64,000 nt of DNA from Bradyrhizobium sp. Ec3.3 (GTDB lineage Bacteria; Pseudomonadota; Alphaproteobacteria; Rhizobiales; Xanthobacteraceae), in assembly GCF_000472925.1 (NCBI RefSeq), contig NZ_AXAS01000003.1, positions 342,286-406,285 of the forward strand, read 5' to 3'. Made by a program: the position numbers and the translations under genes. Of the stretch, positions 9,673 to 19,616 are shown in pieces; the stretch's first letter is position 1; each line of letters opens with the position of its first letter. Under the pieces are notes generated by a model. The model was given only the letters and a program-made list of their open reading frames with translations. It did no database searches and was not told the DNA's origin.

Positions 9673-10872
9673 TCACTTCGTCAGCGGGCAGCCGCTCTCC
9701 TTGACGGTGAAGAAGGCCTTGTCGCCGGGGACGGTTGCGAGCAGCTTGTAGTAGTCAAAGGGCCGCTTCGATTCCGAGGGCTTCTTGACCTCGAACAGGT
9801 ACATATCGTGGACCATGCGGCCGTTCTCCAAGACCTTGCCTTGCGCGAAGGCATCGTCGACCGGAAGCTCCTTCAGCTTCTTGGCGACCGCGTCGGGATC
9901 CTTGGTGCCGGCGGCCTTGACCGCCTTCAGATAGCTCAGCGTCGCCGAATAGGTGCCGGCGTGGATCATGCTCGGCATCCGCCCGGTGCGCTTGAAGAAG
10001 CGTTCGCCGAGATCGCGCGTCTTGTCGTTGAGATCCCAGTAATAGCCTTCCGTGAGCACGAGGCCTTGCGCGGCCTGCAAGCCGAGGCCGTTGACCTCGG
10101 CGAGCGTCATCAAGAGGCCGGCGAGCTTCTGGCCGCCGGTGACGATGCCGAACTCGGCGGCCTGCTTGATCGAGTTGCTTGTGTCGAGGCCCGCATTTGC
10201 AAGGCCGACGATCTTGGCCTTGGAGCTCTGCGCCTGGAGCAGGAAGGAGGAGAAGTCCGACGAGTTGAGGGGCACGCGGACCGAGCCGACCACCTTGCCG
10301 CCATTGGCAGTGACGATCTCGCTGGTGTCCTTTTCCAGCGCATAGCCGAAGGCATAGTCGGCGGTGAGGAAGAACCAGGTATCGCCGCCGGCCTTGGTCA
10401 GCGCGCCGCCGGTGCCGACCGCGAGCGCGCGGGTGTCATAGGCCCAGTGGAAGCCATAGGGCTGGCAGGCATCGCCGGTGAGGCGCGACGTCGCAGCACC
10501 CACGACGATGTCGATCTTCTTCTTTTCCTTGGAGAGCTCATGGATCGCGAGCGCGACCGAGGAGGTCGTCAGCTCCGTGACCATGTCGACGTTTTCGACG
10601 TCGTACCAGCGCCGCGCGATGGAGGTGGCGAGATCCGGCTTGTTCTGGTGATCGGCGGTAACGAGTTCGATCTTGTGCCCCAGCACCTCGCCGCCAAAAT
10701 CCTCGATCGCCATTTTTGCGGCTTCGACCGACCATTTGCCGCCGTAATCGGCGTAAACGCCGGACTGGTCGTTGAGGATGCCGATCTTGACGCCTTGATT
10801 GGCGTTTTGCGCGGTCGCCGGCGCCGCCAGCAACACGGACACGGCAGCGGCGGCCAAAAGTGCTGATTTCAT
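9673..10872 (-). CDS. ABC transporter substrate-binding protein, branched-chain amino acid (LivK) type
   Basis: The 399-residue periplasmic protein has a clear Sec signal (MKSALLAAAAVSVLLAAPATA). The mature part follows the Peripla_BP_6 pattern: VKIGILNDQSGVYADYGGKW, then a domain-crossing NKPDLATSIARRWYD, and a late block GKVLENGRMVHDMYLFEVKK. Such proteins feed LIV-type importers for branched amino acids, urea, short amides or aromatic acids. No permease or ATPase gene is adjacent, so it is an orphan receptor or works with components elsewhere. The gene stands alone between two repeat elements. Confidence 0.88.
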   Translation of the reverse strand: MKSALLAAAAVSVLLAAPATAQNANQGVKIGILNDQSGVYADYGGKWSVEAAKMAIEDFGGEVLGHKIELVTADHQNKPDLATSIARRWYDVENVDMVTELTTSSVALAIHELSKEKKKIDIVVGAATSRLTGDACQPYGFHWAYDTRALAVGTGGALTKAGGDTWFFLTADYAFGYALEKDTSEIVTANGGKVVGSVRVPLNSSDFSSFLLQAQSSKAKIVGLANAGLDTSNSIKQAAEFGIVTGGQKLAGLLMTLAEVNGLGLQAAQGLVLTEGYYWDLNDKTRDLGERFFKRTGRMPSMIHAGTYSATLSYLKAVKAAGTKDPDAVAKKLKELPVDDAFAQGKVLENGRMVHDMYLFEVKKPSESKRPFDYYKLLATVPGDKAFFTVKESGCPLTK

Positions 10873-10978
10873 ATTTTAACTCCCAGCAGTTTTCTGTTTT
10901 GAAATCGCGCGGATACTAGTGAAGAACCCCGGCCCTGCCCATCCTCTTCGGCCTCAGCCGTTAGTATGGGCGCGGGGT

Positions 10979-11053
10979 CCATAACCACAGGAAGGAATTT
11001 GGCGAAGACCGGCAATCACGATCTCGCGCCACAACTACTCCCTGTGGTTATGG
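10979..11053. repeat. Inverted repeat, CCATAACCACAGG family
   Basis: CCATAACCACAGG (10979-10991) and CCTGTGGTTATGG (11041-11053) are perfect 13-bp arms. The spacer contains TTTGGCGAAGAC, and GGCCTTCGCCGGGGCGAC follows the right arm. The same word order appears near 18628-18710 and 48110-48205, so these are three copies of one composite repeat. It occupies most of the 241-bp gap 10873-11113. Confidence 0.75.
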
Positions 11054-11113
11054 CCTTCGCCGGGGCGACACCGAGGTTGTGGATGTGGCGGTGGCCACAA
11101 TGACCAATCATCC

Positions 11114-14100
11114 TCACGCCGCGGCAGCCTGTTTCTTCCCGCGTCCGTCCGCGAGGTTGCGCACGATCATGTAGAAGATCGGGGTGAAGACGAGACCGAA
11201 CAGCGTGACGCCGAGCATGCCGAAGAACACGGCGACGCCGACGGCTTGCCGCATCTCCGAGCCCGAGCCGGTCGAGACCACGAGCGGCAGCACGCCGAGG
11301 ATGAAGGCGAAGGACGTCATCAGGATCGGCCGCAGGCGCAGGCGGCAGGCTTCGATCACGGCTTCCAGCCGCGGCTTGCCTTCGAGCTCGATGTCGCGGG
11401 CGAACTCGACGATCAGGATGGCGTTTTTGGCGGCAAGCCCCACCAGCACCACGAAGCCGATTTGCGTGAGGATGTTGACGTCCTGCCCCATGATGCGCAC
11501 GCCGATGGTAGCAGCGAGCAGACACATCGGCACGATCAGGATCACCGCGAACGGCAACGACCAGCTGCCGTACTGCGCGGCAAGCACGAGATAGACGAAC
11601 AGCACGCAGATCGGGAACACATAAAGACCGGCATTGCCGCCGGTGACCTGCTGATAGGACAGGTCCGTCCATTCGAAGGAGAAGCCGCTCGGCAAGGTCT
11701 CGTCCGCGAGCTTCTTGATGGCGTTGAGCGCGGTGGTCGAGCTCGTGCCCGGCGCCGGCTCGCCCTGCAATTCGGACGCCGCATAGAGATTGTAGCGCGC
11801 GACGCGATCGGGTCCGGAGGCGTCGCGGAAATCGACCACGCTGCCGAGCATCACCATGTCGCCGGACGCATTGCGCGTGCGCAGCCGCGCGAGATCGCTG
11901 GTTTCTTTCCGGAACGGCTGGTCGGCCTGCGCCGTGACATGATAGGTGCGGCCGAACAGGTTGAAGTCGTTGACATAGGTCGACCCGAAATAGGTCTGGA
12001 TCGTGTCGTTGATGTTGGCGATGGGAACGCCGAGCTTCTGCGCCTTGGTGCGGTCGATGTCGACGAAGAGCTGCGGCGTGTTGGCCGTGAACGGCGAGAA
12101 CACCGAGGTGAGATTGGGGGATTTGCGCGCAGCGGCGACCAGCTCGTCAGTGGCCGCCGCGAGCATTTCCGGTCCGCGGCCCTGCCGGTCCTGGACGCGG
12201 ATGGTGAAGCCGCCGCCGGTGCCGATGCCGGGCACGGCCGGCGGCGGAATGACGATGATGAAGGCGCCTTCGATCTTCGAGAGGCGCTTGCGCAGCTCGG
12301 CGGTGATGACGCCAGCCGTGAGCCCCTTCTTCAGGCGCACCTCCGGCTCGTCGAATACCGGAAACAGCGCGGCGGCGTTGCCCTGCTGCGTACGCGTGGC
12401 GCCGGAGAAGCCGGCGAAGACGGCGACGCGGATGATGCCCGGCGTATCGAGTGCGATGCCCTCGATCTCGTGCACGATCTCGGTGGTGCGCGCCAGCGAC
12501 GCCGCGCCCGGCAATTGCGCCGAGATGATGACGTAGCCGCGATCCTGCGCCGGAATGAAGCCCTGCGGCGTGGTAAAGATCAGCCAGCCGGCGCTGCCGA
12601 TCAGCGCGACGTAGACCAGCAACATCACCACCGAATGCCGGATGACGAAATTGGCGATACCGGCATAGCCGTGTGACAGACGGTCGAACACACGGTTAAA
12701 GACGCCGGTGAAAGCTCCCCAGCCGCGTGCAATGACATTCCAGCGCGCCGGCGGCCGCTTCTCTTCATGCGGAGTAAGGATCAGCGAGGCCAGAGCCGGC
12801 GAGAGTGTCAGCGAGCAGAAGCAGGAGATCGCGGTCGCCACCGCAATGGTAACGGCGAATTGCTGGAAGAACTGCCCGGAGATGCCTCCCAGGAACGCTG
12901 TCGGCACGAACACGGCGCACAGCACCAGCGCGATCGAGACCAGCGCGCCGCCGACCTCCTCCATGGTCTTCAGCGCGGCATCACGCCGGCTGAGGCCATG
13001 CTCGAGGTGCCGCTCGACATTCTCGACCACCACGATGGCGTCGTCGACCACGATGCCGACGGCGAGCACGAGACCGAACAGCGTGAGGTTATTGATGGAG
13101 AAGCCGAGCGCCGCCATCACCGCAAAGGTGCCGACCAGCGAGACCGGGATGGCGATGATCGGAATGATCGCCGGCCGCCAGCCTTGCAGGAAGACCAGCA
13201 CCACGATGACCACCAGCAGCATGGCCTCGTAGATGGTCTTGATCAGCTCGTGGACAGATTGGGCGATGAACTCGGTCGGGTTGTAGCCGATATTGTAGTC
13301 GAGCCCTTTCGGGAAGCTCTGCTTGAGCTTCACCATGGTGTCGGAAATGTTCTTCGCGGTCGCCAGCGCGTTGGATCCTGGCCGCTGCGTCACCAACATG
13401 CCGACGGCCGATTTGCGCAGCAGGAAGCTGTTGGTGGAGTAGGACAGCGCGCCGAGCTCGATGCGGGCGACGTCGCGCAGGCGCACGGTGCGGCCGTCGG
13501 AACCGGCCTTGATCAGGATGTCCTCGAACTGCTTCGGATCCTTCAGGCGCCCGGTGAAGGTGAGGTTCGGCTGGAAGGCACGGTCCGCGATCGGCGGTTC
13601 CGCGATCTGGCCGCCCGCGATCTGCACGTTTTGCGACCGGATCGCCGCAAGCACTTCGGTCGAGGTCAGCCCGAGATTGGCGATGCGGTCCGGATCGAGC
13701 CACAGCCGCATCGAATAGTCGCGCGCGCCAAAGATCTGGATGTCGCCGACGCCGTCGAGCCGCAGCAGCTGGTCGCGGACCTGGAGCAGCGCGTAGTTGG
13801 AGATGTAGAGCTGGTCGAACGTGTCGTCAGGCGACAGCATGAACACGACCATCAGGATGTCGGGCGAGTTCTTGCGCGTGGTGACGCCGTTGCGCTGCAC
13901 TTCCTCAGGCAAACGCGGCTGCGCGATCGCGACGCGGTTCTGCACCAGCACCTGTGCCTTGTCGAGATCGGTGCCGAGCTTGAAGGTGACGGTGATGGTG
14001 AGCTGGCCGTTCGAGGTCGCCTGGCTGTAGAGATACAGCATGTCCTCGACGCCGTTGATCTCCTGCTCGATGGGAGCGGCGACCGTGTCGGACACGGTCT

Positions 14101-14269
14101 GCGCGGAGGCGCCGGGATATTGCGTGGTCACCACCACCGTCGGCGGCACGACTTGCGGATATTCGGAGACCGGCAGCGTGGTGTAGGCGAGCGCGCCGAC
14201 GATCAGGAGCACGATCGACAGCACCATCGCCAGGATGGGCTGGTTGATGGAGAGGCGGCCGAGGTTCAT
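11114..14269 (-). CDS. RND efflux pump inner-membrane transporter (HAE1/AcrB-MexF type)
   Basis: At 1051 residues this is full-length for the family. It opens with the TM1 pattern LSINQPILAMVLSIVLLIVG and YTTLPVSEYPQVVPP. The TM4 proton-relay motif GIVVDDAIVVVENVERHLE holds the paired aspartates needed for proton coupling. The central helices and two large periplasmic loops are present, with a second-half repeat ending in VVSTGSGSEMRQAVGVAVF. It would trimerise and export drugs, solvents or other amphiphiles. Its start overlaps the adaptor stop by four bases (ATGA), so the two form an operon. No outer-membrane channel gene follows, so it must borrow one encoded elsewhere. Confidence 0.93.
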   Translation of the reverse strand: MNLGRLSINQPILAMVLSIVLLIVGALAYTTLPVSEYPQVVPPTVVVTTQYPGASAQTVSDTVAAPIEQEINGVEDMLYLYSQATSNGQLTITVTFKLGTDLDKAQVLVQNRVAIAQPRLPEEVQRNGVTTRKNSPDILMVVFMLSPDDTFDQLYISNYALLQVRDQLLRLDGVGDIQIFGARDYSMRLWLDPDRIANLGLTSTEVLAAIRSQNVQIAGGQIAEPPIADRAFQPNLTFTGRLKDPKQFEDILIKAGSDGRTVRLRDVARIELGALSYSTNSFLLRKSAVGMLVTQRPGSNALATAKNISDTMVKLKQSFPKGLDYNIGYNPTEFIAQSVHELIKTIYEAMLLVVIVVLVFLQGWRPAIIPIIAIPVSLVGTFAVMAALGFSINNLTLFGLVLAVGIVVDDAIVVVENVERHLEHGLSRRDAALKTMEEVGGALVSIALVLCAVFVPTAFLGGISGQFFQQFAVTIAVATAISCFCSLTLSPALASLILTPHEEKRPPARWNVIARGWGAFTGVFNRVFDRLSHGYAGIANFVIRHSVVMLLVYVALIGSAGWLIFTTPQGFIPAQDRGYVIISAQLPGAASLARTTEIVHEIEGIALDTPGIIRVAVFAGFSGATRTQQGNAAALFPVFDEPEVRLKKGLTAGVITAELRKRLSKIEGAFIIVIPPPAVPGIGTGGGFTIRVQDRQGRGPEMLAAATDELVAAARKSPNLTSVFSPFTANTPQLFVDIDRTKAQKLGVPIANINDTIQTYFGSTYVNDFNLFGRTYHVTAQADQPFRKETSDLARLRTRNASGDMVMLGSVVDFRDASGPDRVARYNLYAASELQGEPAPGTSSTTALNAIKKLADETLPSGFSFEWTDLSYQQVTGGNAGLYVFPICVLFVYLVLAAQYGSWSLPFAVILIVPMCLLAATIGVRIMGQDVNILTQIGFVVLVGLAAKNAILIVEFARDIELEGKPRLEAVIEACRLRLRPILMTSFAFILGVLPLVVSTGSGSEMRQAVGVAVFFGMLGVTLFGLVFTPIFYMIVRNLADGRGKKQAAAA

Positions 14270-15465
14270 GACTTGCTACCCGCCGGCGCTTGCGCTTGAT
14301 GCGGGTTGACCTTGGCGCCGACGCGGGCGCGCTGGATGCCGTCGACGATCACGCGGTCATCCGCCTTCAGCCCTTCGCGGATCACGCGCAGCCCTTCATC
14401 GAGCGGACCGAGCGTCACGGGACGCGCCTCGACGGTATCATCAGGCTTGACCACGAAGACGATCTTGCGGGACTGATCGGTCGCCACCGCGACGTCCGGA
14501 ATCAGCAGCGCCTCGTAGGGCGCGCTGCCGATCAGCCTCACGCGGCCGAACTGCCCGGGCAGGATCGAGAGATCGGTGTTCTTGATGACAGCGCGGCTGC
14601 GCAGCGTGCCGGTGGAGGCGTCGAGGCGGTTGTCGAGGAAATTGATGGTGCCGTCATGCGACGGCTTGGTCTCGCCGGCGAGTGTCACCTGCACCGGGTT
14701 CGGCGTATCACGCGAGCTCGGGCGCTTTCCTTCGAACCACAGCTTGCTGTATTTGATGAAGCTCGTCTCATCCATGTCGAAATAGACGTAGATCGGATCC
14801 AGCGTCACGATCGAGGTGAGCAGCGTCGAGGAGCCGGCGTCACTGCCTTGCACCAGATTGCCGGGGCTGACGAGATGGCGGCTGACGCGGCCGGTGATCG
14901 GCGCCACCACATGGGTGAATTCGATATTGAGCTTGGCGGCCTTGAGCGAGCCTTCCGCCTGCGTCTCGGCGGCGTGCGCGGCCTGGAGGGCCTGGCGGCG
15001 CTGATCGACGACCTGCTCGGAGACCGCGCTGGTCTGGACCAGATTGAGGCCGCGGTCGAGCTCGCGCTTGGCCAGCTCGACTTTTGCGCGCGCGTCCGCG
15101 AGCTGACCGTCCGCCTGTTCCGCCACCGCCTCGAACGGGCGCGGGTCGATGACGTAGAGCAGATCGCCCTGGTGCACGATGGCACCGTCCTGGAATTCGA
15201 CCGAATTGACGTAGCCGCCGACGCGCGGACGCACCTGCACCTCTTCGACCGCATCGAAGCGGCCGGTGTATTCATCCCAATCGGTCACGGTGCGTTTGAC
15301 CGGCTGGGCGACGGTGACGGAAGGCGCCGGCGGGGCTGCCGCCTGCGAGGCCGGCTTGTCACAGCCGGCGAGGAGGCCGGCAATCGTCAGCGCCAGAACC
15401 GCGAGGAAGGGATGCGGCGCGGATTGCCGTCGGACTGGATGCTGCCTCGGGTACGGCTCGCTCAT
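14266..15465 (-). CDS. RND efflux periplasmic adaptor lipoprotein (MexE/AcrA type)
   Basis: The 399-residue membrane-fusion protein has an N-terminal hydrophobic segment ending in the lipobox LLAGC (cysteine near residue 35), so it is probably anchored as a lipoprotein. The biotinyl-lipoyl-like half motifs GGYVNSVEFQDGAIVHQGD and APITGRVSRHLVSPGNLV flank a coiled-coil hairpin rich in A, K, E and Q (about residues 115-170). A beta-barrel and a membrane-proximal domain follow. The first 18 residues are unusually polar and basic for a lipoprotein signal, so a start further in is possible. It is the first gene of the operon. Confidence 0.9.
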   Translation of the reverse strand: MSEPYPRQHPVRRQSAPHPFLAVLALTIAGLLAGCDKPASQAAAPPAPSVTVAQPVKRTVTDWDEYTGRFDAVEEVQVRPRVGGYVNSVEFQDGAIVHQGDLLYVIDPRPFEAVAEQADGQLADARAKVELAKRELDRGLNLVQTSAVSEQVVDQRRQALQAAHAAETQAEGSLKAAKLNIEFTHVVAPITGRVSRHLVSPGNLVQGSDAGSSTLLTSIVTLDPIYVYFDMDETSFIKYSKLWFEGKRPSSRDTPNPVQVTLAGETKPSHDGTINFLDNRLDASTGTLRSRAVIKNTDLSILPGQFGRVRLIGSAPYEALLIPDVAVATDQSRKIVFVVKPDDTVEARPVTLGPLDEGLRVIREGLKADDRVIVDGIQRARVGAKVNPHQAQAPAGSKS

Positions 15466-15823
15466 GTCTTGCCCCTTCCTGGTGGCTGCGGCAGCAAACA
15501 GGGTAGCTACTTACCCGCAGGCGGCACAAGATGGGTTTCAATAATGAACTCTTCAAGACGAAGGAGAGGGCAATCCTGGGGGATACCCTAGCCGGATGGC
15601 GGGTTGCGCGGAGATAGTCGGTCGCGCAGCCGGCAATTGGGTGGCCGAACGCGAATGGACTTATTCACCGGGCTCATGAATGCGAGGCGGTTGCTTCGCC
15701 TCTCCCCGCCTGCGGGGAGAGGGTAAGAGAGAGAGAGAGACAGCGTCTTCGCGCATGACGGGCGCCGGCGGCTCGGCTAGATTAATCGTACAAAAACAAG
15801 ACGAATTGTCCGGGAGGACAGGC
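15466..15823. other. 358-bp divergent intergenic region with hairpin repeat and GA tract
   Basis: This region separates the efflux operon (minus) from the dehydrogenase gene (plus). It holds a strong hairpin, CCTCTCCCCGC (15699-15709) with GCGGGGAGAGG (15712-15722), closely followed by a short GA tract at 15727-15740. No gene was found. The ribosome site GGGAGG at 15812-15817 serves the GTG at 15824. Promoters for both sides should lie here, but no operator is recognisable. Confidence 0.6.
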
Positions 15824-16978
15824 GTGCATCAAGGGCGTGTCGTTTTCGGCGCGATCGAGGAGGTCGTGTTCGGCCATCCGGCCGCGGGCGCCATTCTGGC
15901 GCAAATGGGTCGTTTGGGGTCGAACCGCGCCTTCCTGATGGTCTCGGGTACGCTCAACCGACAGACCGACGAAATCCAGAAAATCAAGCAGGCGCTGGGT
16001 GCGCGCTGCGCGGGGGTGTTCGACGCCATGCCGGCGCACACGCCGCGCGAGGCGGTGGTCGCAGCCGCAAACGCAGCACGCAATGCCAACGCGGACCTGA
16101 TCGTCACCGTCGGCGGTGGCTCGATCACCGACGGCGCCAAGGCGGTGCAGCTCTGCCTCGCCAACGATATCGACAGCACCGATGGCATCGAACGCATCCG
16201 CGTCCACAAGGGCGTCGCACCCGAGATGAATGCCCCATTGGTGCGCCAGATCAGCGTGCCCACCACCATCGCCGGCGGCGAGTTCAGCGCTATCGCGGGG
16301 GTCACCGACCGCAGCACCCATGTGAAGCAGATGCTGCGCCATCCGCTGATGGTGCCGCGCGCAACGATCCTTGATCCTGCGATCACCGTGCACACGCCGG
16401 AATGGCTGTTCCTCTCGACCGGCATCCGTGCTGTCGACCATTGCGTCGAGGCGATCTGCTCGGGCGAGACACATCCTTATGCCGACGCGCAATCGGTAAA
16501 GGGTCTTGCGATGCTCGCCGATGCGCTACCGCGGGTGAAGGCCAACCCTTCAGATCTCGACGCACGGATGAATGCGCAGCTCGGCACCTGGCTGTCGATG
16601 GGCGCGCTTGCGGCCGGCGTTCCCATGGGCGCGAGCCATGGCATCGGCTATGTGCTGGGCGCGGCCTTCGACGTGCCGCACGGCTATACCTCCTGCATCA
16701 TGCTGCCGGCGGTGATGCGCTGGAACGAGCGTGAAAATGCCGACCGCCAGATGATCGTCGCGGCCGCGATGGGCTTCCCCGGCAAGGATGCCGCCGACGT
16801 GCTCGATGCCTTCATCCGCTCGCTCGGCATGCCGCGCAGTCTCGCTGAGATGCGCGTCTCGCCAGAGCATTTCGACGCCATCGCCGAGCAGGCGATGCGC
16901 ACGCCCTGGGTGCCGCGCAACCCGCGCAAGATCGACGGCCCGGCGCAGGTGCGCGAAATCCTGCTTCTCGCCGCATAA
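15824..16978 (+). CDS. Iron-containing alcohol dehydrogenase, maleylacetate reductase type
   Basis: The start is placed at GTG 15824 because GGGAGG lies six bases upstream and the family begins here (VHQGRVVFGAIEEVVFG). This gives 384 residues. The NAD-binding motif is VGGGSITDGAKAV. The iron-ADH metal-site block includes GIRAVDHCVEAICSGETHPY and GASHGIGYVLGAAFDVPHGY with its histidines. Maleylacetate reductases convert maleylacetate to 3-oxoadipate at the end of hydroxyquinol and resorcinol breakdown. No ring-cleavage dioxygenase is nearby, so another short-chain substrate is possible. The next gene, an AMP-forming ligase, follows after 17 bp, suggesting an operon. Confidence 0.8.
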   Translation: MHQGRVVFGAIEEVVFGHPAAGAILAQMGRLGSNRAFLMVSGTLNRQTDEIQKIKQALGARCAGVFDAMPAHTPREAVVAAANAARNANADLIVTVGGGSITDGAKAVQLCLANDIDSTDGIERIRVHKGVAPEMNAPLVRQISVPTTIAGGEFSAIAGVTDRSTHVKQMLRHPLMVPRATILDPAITVHTPEWLFLSTGIRAVDHCVEAICSGETHPYADAQSVKGLAMLADALPRVKANPSDLDARMNAQLGTWLSMGALAAGVPMGASHGIGYVLGAAFDVPHGYTSCIMLPAVMRWNERENADRQMIVAAAMGFPGKDAADVLDAFIRSLGMPRSLAEMRVSPEHFDAIAEQAMRTPWVPRNPRKIDGPAQVREILLLAA

Positions 16979-16995
16979 CGCAACCCGGAGGACCG

Positions 16996-18546
16996 ATGTA
17001 CACAGGTACGCATGCCCGTCTGCGCCCGCTGCAGCCCGCCTTCATCATGGCCGGCACGGGCGAGACCGTCACCTATCGCGAGCTCGATGCGCGCAGCAAC
17101 CGGCTGGCGCATCTGTTTCGCAAGCAGGGCTTGAGGCGGCTCGACCACTATTCGATCTTCATGGAGAACAATTCGCGCTATCTCGAAGCCTGCGGCGCGG
17201 GCGAGCGGTCCGGGCTCTACTATACCTGCGTCAACTCGTTCCTCACGTCGGCCGAGCTCGCCTACATCCTGACCAACAGCCAGTCGCGTATCCTGATCAC
17301 CTCGGTTGCAAAGCTCGACATCGCGCGCGAAGCGCTGAAGGAATGTCCGAAAGTCGAGCTCTGCGTCGTCGTCGATGGGACCGGTGAGAGCGACCGTATC
17401 GTTGGGCTGGAGCAGGCGACGACAGGCCTGCCGAAGACGCCGATCGCCGACGAATGGCTGGGCACGGCGATGCTCTATTCGTCAGGCACGACGGGACGGC
17501 CGAAGGGCATCTTGCGGCCGCTGTCGGAGCAGCCGCCGCGGCACAACATGCCGCTGTTCGATTTCCTCACGAAACTTTGGCACTACCGCGAGGGCATGGT
17601 CTATCTGTCGCCGGCGCCGCTCTATCACTCGGCTCCGCAGGCCGCGGTCAATCTGACGATCCGCATGGGCGGCACCGTGATCATCATGGAGAGCTTTGAC
17701 CCCGAGCGTTACCTCCAGCTCGTGGAGCAATGGGGCATCACCCATACCCAGCTCGTGCCGACGATGTTCTCGCGCATGCTGAAGCTGCCGGAGGAGGTGC
17801 GCGCCCGCCACGACCTGTCCTCGCTCGAGATCGCGATCCATGCCGCCGCGCCCTGCCCGGCGCTGGTGAAGGACGACATCATCAAATGGTGGGGGCCGAT
17901 CATCCACGAATATTACGGCGCGACCGAAGGGCTCGGCTTCACCGCCTGCAACACCGAGGAATGGCTCGCCCATCGCGGCACCGTCGGCAAGGTGCTTTTC
18001 GGCGACCTGCACATTCTCGACGAGAACATGAAGGAGTGCCCGATCGGCACTGCGGGCACGGTGTGGTTCAAGACCGCCTCGGCGTTCGAATATTTCAATG
18101 ATCCGGAGAAGACAAAGGAAGCGCGCTCGGCCGATGGCAGCATGAGCACGGTCGGCGACGTCGGCTATGTCGACGCAGACCGCTTCCTCTATCTCACCGA
18201 CCGCGCCACCTTCATGATCATCTCGGGCGGCGTGAACATCTATCCGCAGGAATGCGAGAATCTGCTGATCACGCATCCGAAGGTCGCCGATGCCGCGGTG
18301 TTCGGCGTGCCCAATACCGATCTCGGTGAAGAGGTGAAGGCGGTGGTGCAGCCGATGGCGGGCGTGGTGCCGGGGCCCGGGCTCGCCGAGGAGCTGATCG
18401 CGTTCTGCGGGGCGTCGCTGTCGCGGCAAAAGGTGCCGCGCTCGGTCGATTTCGAAAAGGAATTGCCGCGCCTGCCGACGGGGAAACTGTACAAGCGCCT
18501 GCTGCGGGACCGCTATTGGGGGAACAAGACGTCGCGGATTGTGTGA
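16996..18546 (+). CDS. AMP-dependent acyl-CoA synthetase
   Basis: This 516-residue member of the ANL superfamily has P-loop YSSGTTGRPKG near residue 160, the A4/A5 region EYYGATEGLGFTACNTEEW, and hinge block TVGDVGYVDADRFLYLTDR. The C-terminal domain holds GGVNIYPQECENLL and catalytic-lysine motif LPTGKLYKRLLRD. It activates a carboxylate as acyl-AMP and transfers it to CoA. A good ribosome site, GGAGG at 16986-16990, supports ATG 16996. Co-transcription with the iron-dependent dehydrogenase suggests a shared catabolic route. The acid cannot be named from sequence. Confidence 0.9.
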   Translation: MYTGTHARLRPLQPAFIMAGTGETVTYRELDARSNRLAHLFRKQGLRRLDHYSIFMENNSRYLEACGAGERSGLYYTCVNSFLTSAELAYILTNSQSRILITSVAKLDIAREALKECPKVELCVVVDGTGESDRIVGLEQATTGLPKTPIADEWLGTAMLYSSGTTGRPKGILRPLSEQPPRHNMPLFDFLTKLWHYREGMVYLSPAPLYHSAPQAAVNLTIRMGGTVIIMESFDPERYLQLVEQWGITHTQLVPTMFSRMLKLPEEVRARHDLSSLEIAIHAAAPCPALVKDDIIKWWGPIIHEYYGATEGLGFTACNTEEWLAHRGTVGKVLFGDLHILDENMKECPIGTAGTVWFKTASAFEYFNDPEKTKEARSADGSMSTVGDVGYVDADRFLYLTDRATFMIISGGVNIYPQECENLLITHPKVADAAVFGVPNTDLGEEVKAVVQPMAGVVPGPGLAEELIAFCGASLSRQKVPRSVDFEKELPRLPTGKLYKRLLRDRYWGNKTSRIV

Positions 18547-18605
18547 CGGCTCTCGCGCCTACACGAGTAGGTGAGATTGATGCAAGCGCGCGCCAACATC
18601 TCGGT

Positions 18606-18745
18606 GTCGTCCCGGCGAAGGCCGGGACCCATACCCCCAGGGAGAAGTTGTAGCGCGAGTTGGCAACCACGAGTCTTCGCCAGACTTGATCCTGTGGCTA
18701 TGGGTCCCGGATCTGCGCTCGCTCTGCTCGCTTGTCCGGGACGAC
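18606..18745. repeat. Composite palindromic repeat between convergent genes
   Basis: Outer arms GTCGTCCCGG (18606-18615) and CCGGGACGAC (18736-18745) are perfect. Inner arms around GGGACCCATACCCCCAGG and CCTGTGGCTATGGGTCCC also pair, apart from a few mismatches. The centre carries GTCTTCGCCAGACTT. It fills most of the gap between the acyl-CoA synthetase and SDR stops and is a longer relative of the elements at 10979 and 48077. Confidence 0.78.
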
Positions 18746-18771
18746 GGCGGGGTTTGGGGCGACCGGCAATC

Positions 18772-19548
18772 TCACCCCAACATCTGCGTATCGCCGCAGA
18801 TCGAGATCGCCTGGCCGGAGACGGTGCGGCCGCGAGGGCTCGCCATGAACAAAATCTGGTCGGCGATCTGCTCCGGCGTCACGTAGTCCTTGATCGAGGT
18901 GTAGGAGAATGCGATGCGCTCCATCTCGGCGTAGGAGATGCCACGCTGCTGTGCCTTCGCTTCCAGCACGCGGCGCTGGCGTTCGCCGGCGACGAGACCG
19001 GGCAAAATGGCGTTGACGCGGATCTTGTCGGGGCCGAGCTCGATCGCCAGCGACTTGGTCAGGCCGATGACGCCCCATTTCGCCGCCGCATAAGGCGTGC
19101 GCATGGCGAAGCCAACCTTCCCCGCAGCGGACGAGATGTTGACGATCGAAGCGTTCTTGCTCTCGCGCAGCAGCGGCACCGCGAGCCGCGTGCAGTTGAA
19201 CTGGCCGGTGAGGCAGACCTCGACGCAGCGGTCCCAGTCCTCCGGGTTCATCTCCTCGACCTTCGCGGTCGGGCCAGCGATGCCGGCGTTGTTGACGAGC
19301 ACGTCCAGCCCGCCGAGCGCGCGGACCGCCTCGTCAAACATCGTCTTCACGGCGGTGCGATCAGAGACGTCGCATTGCGAGCGCGTGATGGCGGGATCGC
19401 TGTTCGCAAGCGCGGCAAGCGCCATCTCGTCGACATCGCAGACATGCACCTTTGCGCCCTCGGCAATGAAGCGGCGGGCGATTGCAAGCCCTATGCCGCC
19501 CGCTCCCGCGGTCACCAATACGCGCAACCCCTTGATGTCGAGATCCAT
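18772..19548 (-). CDS. SDR-family NAD(P)-dependent oxidoreductase
   Basis: The 258-residue classical short-chain dehydrogenase has cofactor motif TAGAGGIGLAIA (residues 13-24), the acidic residue of CDVDEM after beta-2 (favouring NAD), the NNAG element, and catalytic Ser and YAAAK. The C-terminus (GRTVSGQAISICGDTQMLG) is the usual substrate lid. It probably oxidises or reduces a secondary alcohol or ketone in the acyl-CoA pathway of this region. It is divergent from the BKACE gene across a 68-bp gap, so the two may share a control region. Confidence 0.9.
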   Translation of the reverse strand: MDLDIKGLRVLVTAGAGGIGLAIARRFIAEGAKVHVCDVDEMALAALANSDPAITRSQCDVSDRTAVKTMFDEAVRALGGLDVLVNNAGIAGPTAKVEEMNPEDWDRCVEVCLTGQFNCTRLAVPLLRESKNASIVNISSAAGKVGFAMRTPYAAAKWGVIGLTKSLAIELGPDKIRVNAILPGLVAGERQRRVLEAKAQQRGISYAEMERIAFSYTSIKDYVTPEQIADQILFMASPRGRTVSGQAISICGDTQMLG

Positions 19549-19616
19549 GATGGCTCCGATCGTGCCTTGATGCTAAGCGTGACGGTAGATCACAGCCGCC
19601 TCGGAGTTGCAAACCC

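Noticed and set aside
15727..15740. GA dinucleotide tract upstream of the iron-dependent dehydrogenase gene
   Set aside because: Seven repeats are too few and lie too far from the start to support phase variation.
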